A stretch of DNA of 64,000 nt. Source: Colius striatus. Its lineage: Eukaryota; Chordata; Aves; Coliiformes; Coliidae. The notes below the pieces were generated by a model. It searched no databases. It was not told the origin of the DNA and saw nothing but the letters and a program-made list of their open reading frames with translations. A program made the translations under genes and the position numbers. The first letter of the stretch is position 1. The number at the start of each line of letters is the position of its first letter. Positions 46,009 to 64,000 of this stretch are shown here, in pieces. Location of the stretch: the NCBI RefSeq assembly GCF_028858725.1, contig NC_084769.1, forward strand, positions 10,417,501 to 10,481,500, given 5' to 3'.

Positions 46009-46505
46009 ATCATAGATTCATAGAATCATTTTGGTTGGAATAGACTTTTAAGATCATTGAGTCAAACCACTCACCTCACACTGTCAAGCCCATCACTAAA
46101 CAGTGTCCCTCCGCACCTCAGCTACACGGCTTTTCAATATCTCCAGGGATGGGGACCACATCCCCTCCCTGGGTGAAAAAATTCTTCCTCATCTCCAATC
46201 TAAACTTCCCCTGCTGCAACTTTGAGGCCATTTCCTCTTGTCCTGTCGTTCATTACTGGAGAGATCAACCTCTACCTCACTACAACCTCCTTTCAGGCAG
46301 TTGTAGAGAGTGATCAGGTCTGCCATCACCCTCCTCTTCTCCAGGCTAAATAACCCCAGGTCCTTCAGCCGCTCCTTAATTAGACTTATACTCCAGACCC
46401 TTTAACAGCTTCATTGCCCATCTCTGGACACACTACAGCACCTCAGTGTCTTTCTTATTGTAAGAGTCCCAAATGTGAACTCTGAGGAGTACCAGCCTGC
46501 CACTG
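46009..46505 (-). mobile_element. CR1 LINE 3' end, minus orientation
   Basis: Opens with TCATAGATTCATAGAATCAT, the reverse complement of the diagnostic CR1 ATTCTATG-type end repeats. It continues with TTTTGGTTGGAATAGACTTT and further CR1 phrases (CATCTCCAATCTAAACTTCC; TCTTCTCCAGGCTAAATAAC). About 500 bp retained. Confidence 0.93.
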
Positions 46506-49500
46506 AGAGGTAAGAAGGCAAATCCAAATGTTTCACAGACACTCCAGTCCTAACACACTACCCATGATGCAGAGTGAACCTTACTGATGGCCCAGACATA
46601 CCAACTCATTTCCAGCACAGCAGGACTGGTATGTTTAGCCAGCAGCACCCAGTGCACCGTCCTCTTCCAGCTCCTCACCACTTTGACAAGGGTCTCTGCT
46701 CTGTCCCGATGGATATTTCACCCCACTCTCACCACTCATCACCAGTTTCTTGTTTGTTTCCCTGGAATGCTTCCTGACTAAAACACCTTCACACTGAGAA
46801 ACAGAGGGGAATCAAAAGAGTCAGGTTATCATTGTTAAAGACTATAATGGAGAAGCAGCCATCAGTTATTTGCCCTAATTGAGAGGCAACGACCAACAGA
46901 TCTAAAGGTGAAATCTGTGGGAGCAATGTACCAATTGCACACTGTGGTTTTTTGCAGGCACCGTGACTTAGATAGGAGCAAGAAAACTACCAGTAAAAGC
47001 AACTTTTCCTTTTCTATCACTTTTCCCACAATATGCTGATGCTGAGGCTTTCACACTTGAGCTTATCATTTCCTAGAAGGAGATTGAGTAAGCACAGCCC
47101 CGCGTGGCAGTCACTGGCAAGCAGGAGAGTCGCTGAAAGGGAATGAAGGGTTTTTTGCAGAGCTGTGCAGAGCAGAAGTCAGCAGCATGGCCGTGTCAGC
47201 ACCCAGGGGAGCTGCACAGGGCATAGCAAAGGGATGGGAGAAGAGAGGGCAGGTGATGAAGGAAGGAAATTCAAGGGGAAAAGCCATGACTTCGAGTCTC
47301 TGAAATATTCAGTGTCACCACAGCAGTTAAAGCAGATGATCAGAACAGCAAGGCTGGTTGTTGCTCTCTAAGGACAGCAGAAAAGTGAGAGGCAGGGGAG
47401 TCTGAAGCATTTTCAGGGGCTGAGCTGTAATGCCTAGCTCTGCACAAGTGTTTTACTGGACAGTTGCTTTGAGTTAGTTCTGTATGGACTGCTGTCAGTG
47501 ATGGTTTCAAGTCTGTGTATATAGCTGCTCACACACATGTTTGCTCTCCACATTCACCGAAAAAGGGGCACGGGGTGATTACAGGTTAATGGATTTTCAA
47601 GCTGAGGTGTTTGCCAGTAGCATTCAGGACATGGAAATTTGGGCCAGAAACCTTATCAGAGACAAACCATCCTGTGGTGTCCTTCAGTGGAAGCCCAAGT
47701 ATTAGCTCCTCAATTTGTTTACCCTGAGATAAATCCAGAGTAATGCATTGATGTGCAAGCAATTAATTGGGATGCGACCCACTGCAAGGACAAGACTCAA
47801 TAATAAACCTCTGTCGGAACGTCCTTCTCAACAACCTGCTGACTATCTGCCTAGCTTAATATGTAAAACTACAGTGATCCCAAACCTCATATAATTCCAG
47901 AGATTTTCCTGAAGAAACATGAAGGCAAGTTAAAGAACTTCTTGCATGACTGTGTTGAGGGGACCACAGTAGAACTTGCAGCATCATTTGATGTGACTGA
48001 TAGTTGCATAGCAGATCAAAAATGACCCTGGGATTTTAAAAGCCCAGGGGATGGAGGAAAGTGGGAACATGGCTCTGCTTAAAAAAGTCTTTTTGGCCTG
48101 GTTGAAAGTGAGGGGTGAACCAAAAGATCCCAGAAAAGAAGAGCATTAGGGGGCAGCTGATTTCTCCCTCTAGTACTGAGATCCTAAGTGCAGAACAAGC
48201 CCAGGGAGATGCCTCCTTTCAGCTACAATTTTGCTGTTTATAGCAAACCATTAACAGATCTAGCCTGTTTGTCCCATTGCTGTTTTTTACACATCTCATT
48301 ATCCTTCCTGTTTCTCAGCTGGTTTGAGATACATCTAATCTCTGGGATCAGCTCTTACCTGAATGACAACTGTCTTGGAGGTGAGGAGTGAGATACTGTA
48401 TGGGGACCTTGAAAACAAAGTTGCCTGTCAGAAGTGGCTGCCTTGCAGAACATATTTTTCGTCTTTGAGGGTGGCCTGCTTAGCCAAGTCTGACTGTTTC
48501 ACCATGCTGCAGAGGCTGCCCTGGTATTAATTCACCTCAAAGAGCAGGTTGAAGTCATTAAAATGTTTTGCAGGTGGTTCCTTGAATTCATGGTGCAGCT
48601 GGATCCAGCCTAAAGAGAGGAGAAAAAAAGAAAAGGAGGAGAAGAGGCAAGTTCTGATGAAACACAAATTAACATAACTCATAGAAAGGAAAGAAAATCT
48701 GGTTTCAATCTCTACAACAAAGCCAAGCAACACATCAAGCTAGAAAGGAGAAATGTCAGCCAGGCAGAACTGGGGATTTTATTGCTTTAGCACAAGTTCT
48801 TCTCCACAGTCCCAGGGGTGCCCAGGTGCTACTGCAGCAGCTGGACCCCCTGAGCACAGCTCCAGGCACACATGGACATGGGGGGTTTCACAACAAAGCC
48901 CTTGCTCCCATATGAGTCCCTTCTCTGGCTTTATTTTAATGCCCTGGCACAAATCACAGTCAGTTAGATCTTGTGTGTCGGCCTCAGTTTCTCTTCTGCA
49001 TGGAAACTCTTTTCATACCACATAATTTCTTGTCCTTAGAGCTGGATCTACTGGGGTTTTTTTTCAGGGGATGCTGACCAGGACTAAGTCAGGCAGTCAG
49101 TTGGACACTCACAAGTAAGACTCAGATCTGGCACCTCCATGAGCTGCCAATGGGCAGATCACTCACAATCTGCTTTGACAGCCCCTGAATTCAGCAGTGC
49201 CTCCCAATGTTGATGAGCATCCTAGGGAATAACAAGGGATTTCAGCACATGCATTCATACAGGAGAGCCATACTGGGTCTGACCAGGATGGAGGGAACGT
49301 TCTCCACAGCAGCCCAATGCAGTATGGTGATGTGCTTTGGATTTGTGGCTGATTGGTGTGGATGAGACACTGATGCTTCAGCTCTTGGTCGGCAGTGCTT
49401 GCACAGTGTCAAAGCTGTGAGTAGGCTGGGGGGTGCAAAAGCCAGGGAGGGGACACAGCTGATGCAAAAAGACCACGAGGATGTTTCACACCATATGACG

Positions 49501-51606
49501 TTGAGCTAGTCAACAAAAGTTCAGGAGGAGAAGGAGGAAGGGGAGACATTTGTGGTTAGTGCATTTGTCAGCCCAAACGACCGTCACGTGTGCTGAGATC
49601 CTGCTTCCCAGGAAGTGGTTGCCTGTCTGCCTGCCGATGGGAAGGAGAGAATTCCTCTTTCTGCTTTGCTTGCAAGTGCAGCTTTTGCTTTCCCTATTAA
49701 ACTGTCAGTATATTGACTCGTGAGTCTTCTCACCTTCCTTCTGTTTTCTCCTCTTGTTTTGGGAGAGAGAAATGAGTGAGTAGCTGAGTGGGTGTTTGAC
49801 TGATGGCCAGGGTCAACCCACCACAAAAGCTGACTGGCATGTCAAAATTCACCAACTGTATTCGTTTCAAAAAGAGAAGAGACTGGAAAGTCAGGTGAAA
49901 TAGGGGGAAAACAAGCCAACCAAGCCAGTTTATAAACAAACCTACCACTACAGAGGCAATTGTACAGATCTGGTCACAAGTGGCTGTGTATCTATGGGCT
50001 ATATCCTCGGTCAAACTACAGTTATTTGTTTCTGTGGGAGAGCAGTGTGGTCTGTGGCCAGGATTGCTTTTAGTTTTTTTAAAGCCCATCTGCAGAAACA
50101 CGAATGCAGGTGCTGGGGTAGGGGAAGGGGTAGGCTGTCACTTTCTGGCTAACACTTTCACTTCAGCCTACAGGCAACAGCAGGAATGGTGGAGGTTGCT
50201 GCCCCAGCTTACCTGATATGAGACCTGTTTGTGTTGTCACCTCTCCTCTTCCTCATCCTTGGAGGTGCACAAAGTCCCCTGAATTCTGCCCATTCGTGAC
50301 TAAGAGAGTCTGTAGTCAAATAGATGAGTTTGGAAAAATTACCATCTTGTACATATATGGAGAAACAGCTCTGAGCTCACTTGGGAAAAAAAACCCCACC
50401 TTTTAAAAACCCACAAATTCAGCTCTTGCAGCATACATGCTTATTCTGAGGAGGCTCATACCTGTCTAAGCTCCCTGGTAGCATCACTGCTGGGAACTGT
50501 TGTGTTTGGCTAAATGGCAGCTTGGGGTTTGGTGTTACCTCCCTTTGCTCTGCCATGACCTTTTGGTGGTGTCAAATACCTGCAGCTGACAGCAGTGGTG
50601 AAAGGTGATGGAAAGGGAACAGGGACAGCCAGGGACCAGACACTTCCTTTTCCCTCCACCAGCAGTTACCCCCAGGCCCACAATTTTGAGGCAACTGCAG
50701 TCTGTTTGTAAAATTTGGTTCTGATTTTGTACATCTTTACAATGAGAGTGTGAGGAGTACCTTCTGCCTGGCACAAACCACCTACGTCAGAGCATAGGAA
50801 GGGATGCAAAGAGGACTTGAGGCACTTCCTTGAGATGTTGCCAGGGCATTTCAGGGGAAATAGGATGAGCAGCAGGAAGGAGAGAGACCAGGGCTTCCTA
50901 GCAGATAGCCTGGAGGGCGAGGCCGATGGCCCAGCAGACTTGTCCCATAATGTGCTGGAAACTGCTATTCTATTAATAATCCCATTGTTTCAGCAAACCA
51001 GCAACCTAGGGAGGCTGCACGGAATCAGCAGTTTCTTTTTTATTTTTCTTCCCTGATTTGGTAAGCTCCAATTGCACAACCAGTGTCAATCTATTGCTGC
51101 AGTCAGTGATGCTCCAGTGAGAAACGAAAGACAGCAGCAATCAGGGTGGGCAGCGAGTGCAGGCCAAGGCTGAGGAAACGTGTCAGGACAAGATCTCTGA
51201 TGCCTATATCAGGGCTGAGGCCCCCGGTGCCACGTGTGCAGGGAAATCCTGTTTGCAGAGGCCATATGGGAACGGGCCATGATGCTCCCACCATTTGCAG
51301 TTACCTATCCAAATGGTCAACCTTAATTCACTGCCTATTTCTGATAAATGGGGTTGATGCAGCCTCATTATTTCTAGTTGGTGTAGGTCTGTGGAGCTCT
51401 CCATGCTGCCATGTTCCCATCAAAGTTGGATGGGATCATAACGTCGCCATTGACCTTCCCAAAACAGCTAAGTGGAGAATTGGTCTTTCAACCCCGAAGC
51501 AGTGAATATCAGGACTGTCAAAATTGAGGGTCTCTATCACTGCTTTTGCACACATGCCACCTGGGCCATGGAGAATGGCATGGCCACAGCATGACCATGA
51601 GAGTTC
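46506..51606. other. Intergenic DNA, no gene seen
   Basis: Only short chance frames (up to about 120 codons). Near 49255-49310 the phrase CATACTGGGTCTGACCAGGA resembles an old avian repeat. An AT-rich patch with AGCAATTAATTGGGATGCGA lies near 47758. No exon recognised. Confidence 0.45.
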
Positions 51607-52175
51607 TCAGAATCACAGAATGGTAGGGGTTGGAAGGGACCTCTAGAGATCATCCAGTCCAATCCCCTTGCTAAATGAAGTTGCCCCTGATCAGGGAGCA
51701 CCAGAACGTGTCCTGGAGGGTATTTTGAAAACCTTCAGAGAAGGAGATTCCACACCCTCCCTGGGCAACCTGTGCCAGGGCTCCTTCACTTTCACAGGAA
51801 AGAAGTTTTTCTTCATGTTCAAATGGAAATTCCCGTGTTTCAGCTTCTGTCTGTTACCTCTTGTCCTGCCACTGGGCATTACAGAAAAAAAGACTCTCCC
51901 CATCCTCTCAAAATCCACCCTTTAGGTATTTATAAGTGTTGATAAGATCCCCTTCAGTCTTCTTCAGGCAAAATAGCCCCAGGCCTCACAGCCTTTCCTC
52001 ATAAGACAGATGTTTCAGTGATATAATTATCTTTGTGGCCCTGCACTGAACTCTCTCCAGAAGTTCTCTGTCATTCTTGAGCTGGGGAGCCCAAAACTGG
52101 ATGCAGTACTCCAGACGTGGCCTTACCAGGGCAGAGTAGACGGGAGGGAGAATCTCCCTCAACCTGCTGGCCAGA
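51607..52175 (-). mobile_element. CR1 LINE 3' end, minus orientation
   Basis: Starts CAGAATCACAGAATGGTAGG and proceeds through GGTTGGAAGGGACCTCTAGA and 'tgcagtactccagacgtggc' to CTCCCTCAACCTGCTGGCC. One of the best preserved CR1 tails in the window (about 570 bp). Confidence 0.95.
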
Positions 52176-53740
52176 GTTGGAAAACATAACCTTGACTTTT
52201 TCCCTCGGGGAAGGAGGACACAAAGATATCATTGCACCTTTTGCCTTCTAGAAGGGCTCTTGAAAACTACAGGTGACAGCTTTTTTTTAGCATTGTTAAA
52301 TATTTTTTAAATAATATGAATTTGCCTGGAGGTGTTGTTAAAAGCCTCTCTGCTGTAGATCTGTGTGATGCCCAGCTCAATACCTGGCCCAGCAACAGTA
52401 GATGGTTTCAGGCTTGTGCAGAATGACCAGCTAAACCACCTAAATCATTAGAAACGGGGTGAACAGGAGACCTTACTTCAGTGGGAAGGCAACGCCACAA
52501 AGGGAGAGGAGGCACAGGTAGTTGCTGTGGTTCAGGTGATCAGTGGTATCCTCTCAAGTCACTCTGATTCAAAGGGCTATCTGAGGTCTTCACAACAAAG
52601 CAAATTATCCTAATTGCTACAAATTAGCAAAAGCAAATTATCTAAATTGTGTAGAGGAATATATGCCAATGGAAGATTCCTCTTCCTCTCTGCTGGTGCC
52701 AAAGCAGGTCACAGCTGCACAAGCACGTTTGAAAGGAGAACACAGAAGTGGATTTAAAAATCCCCACGTTTTTGGTTTAAGCCTTTAAGAGATCTTAAGG
52801 TGCAGAACAGAGGGCTTCACTCTGCATTGGGTCATCAGGGTGTGAATTTCCAGCTCACATCTACCTGAGCCTCACACCACACATTTTTTCATGGCCACAC
52901 AAAGTGGAGAGGACTTGGCAGCCCTGCAGATGAGCACAGACCCACAACCCAGGAGGAAACTGTACGACAGGGACTGCCCTGTGCCTTGGAGAGGGCAGCC
53001 CATGGCACTGGCGGCGTGGGTGCGGAGGGCTCTGCCCGGCACCTACAGACGGCTCTCGCCTGCAGGCTCAGGTGAGTCTCTTCCACTGACAAAACCAAAA
53101 CCAACCCTGGCACACATGGAGATGCCAAACCACCACAGGCCACAGTGAGGTCTGCAGGGGTGAGCAAAGAAATGGTGAGTTGTTAGGAATTGCATCCCGT
53201 TGGAATGAGGTCATAGGAATTGCATCCATGGGTATGTAAAATGGGTCAAGGAGGAAGCAGGGGCTGGAAAGAGCCTTTCAAGGAGTCACCTGCAAGGGTC
53301 ACTTCTCCATTACATCCCAAACCCACCTAGGCTTCAGCATCTCCCATCCCACTATCACTTGCTTGTCTTTACAACTCCTCCTGATCCTTTCCCTCACTGC
53401 ACTTCAGTCATGCATCATCCCCAAGTTATTCTCTTGGTGCAGGTTAATACAGTTTTCAGTAACAGACAGTGCTCCACCTCCCAGAGGAGCTCTCCAAGCT
53501 AATCTTGAACCTGGAATGATCTTGGCTATGTGAGGAGGTTTACTTGTGTAAGGAGCAAAATGGCCACCTCATGCCCAACCCCACTAAAGTGCAAAGACAC
53601 TGAATGACTTGGGGTTGAATCTCTTGTAGATCCTGCAAGAGGTTCCGTGGACACAGTGTCCCAAAGTGAGCACACAAGAGCAGCTGAACATCTTAGCTGT
53701 GGGATTTTTTTGAGGAACTGTTCAAATTACCACATCATAG
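52176..53740. other. Intergenic DNA upstream of MARCO
   Basis: No gene seen. AAGCAAATTATC occurs twice (52598-52609 and 52631-52642). The last few hundred bases form the proximal MARCO flank. Confidence 0.5.
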
Positions 53741-53785
53741 TTCTCACAAGTCTATAAAAACTGAGCAGATAGGAAAAGCATATCA
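53710..53785 (+). promoter_or_regulatory. MARCO: MARCO promoter: PU.1-like site and TATA box
   Basis: A perfect TATAAAAA at 53753-53760 places transcription start near 53783-53790, about 100 bases before the MARCO start codon. A GAGGAACT ETS/PU.1-type core lies at 53712-53719, roughly 70 bases upstream of the predicted start, as expected for a macrophage gene. GATA-like AGATAGG sits at 53768-53774. Near the start an 11-bp word (AAAGCATATCA) is repeated at 53775 and 53787. Confidence 0.7.
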
Positions 53786-53882
53786 GAAAGCATATCAAAT
53801 CAGGAGGCTGATAGGAAGTCCCTTCACTTCTTTATTGTCCATAATCTGACAAGGCTTTAGGTTAGCCACAAGACACTTTGTC

Positions 53883-64000
<10,118 letters not shown>

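Noticed and set aside
49255-49310. Repeat-like phrase CATACTGGGTCTGACCAGGA
   Set aside because: It resembles a known dispersed avian repeat but is too short and diverged to assign boundaries or family.

Overview
The window is nuclear DNA from a bird. It carries several CR1 LINE 3' ends (the dominant avian retroposon, ending in degenerate ATTCTATG-type repeats), intron-split genes, CpG islands, and the EN1-MARCO gene pair that is also adjacent on human 2q14. I cannot name the species. Two protein-coding genes are supported, arranged head to head about 36 kb apart: EN1 on the minus strand (complete, two coding exons, 329 aa) and MARCO on the plus strand (14 coding exons; the window ends before the exon holding the second half of the SRCR domain).

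Layout. 1-7.7 kb: AT-rich intergenic DNA with snippets of an ancient interspersed repeat and two perfect inverted repeats (4147-4218 and 4914-4974). 7.7-13.3 kb: the downstream flank of EN1, alternating CpG-rich blocks with AT-rich blocks that look like conserved non-coding elements; it includes a perfect DR1 nuclear-receptor site and an 18-bp dyad. 13.59-18.5 kb: the EN1 transcription unit (poly(A) signal, 3' UTR, exon 2, 2.6-kb intron, exon 1, GC- and homopolymer-rich 5' UTR). 18.56-18.68 kb: a compact promoter core (ETS, two CACGTG, two CCAAT) with a TATA-like box pointing away from EN1, suggesting a bidirectional promoter. 18.7-26.2 kb: the EN1 upstream flank with three enhancer-like blocks (about 20.34-20.96, 22.13-22.56 and 25.3-26.16 kb), a (TG)n tract and a 420-bp purine tract containing an (AGAAA)n microsatellite. 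26.2-53.7 kb: a gene-poor interval with CR1 insertions from 36.7 kb onward and a 306-codon open frame that begins inside an old CR1. 53.75 kb to the end: MARCO with a TATA box, a PU.1-like site, 14 exons, an (AGAAG)n microsatellite in intron 6 and a CR1 in the intron after exon 14.

The two genes are functionally unrelated neighbours. EN1 is a homeodomain repressor used in midbrain-hindbrain, limb and dermal patterning; MARCO is a macrophage class A scavenger receptor. Their regulation also looks different: EN1 sits in a CpG-rich stretch that seems free of young transposons and is flanked by long AT-rich, homeodomain-site-rich blocks, while MARCO has a compact TATA promoter and repeat-bearing introns. 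I did not find a clearly new biological system. The most notable candidates are the possible divergent transcript at the EN1 promoter, the dyad elements flanking EN1, and a stop-free, cysteine-rich MARCO intron 2 that could be retained in frame.
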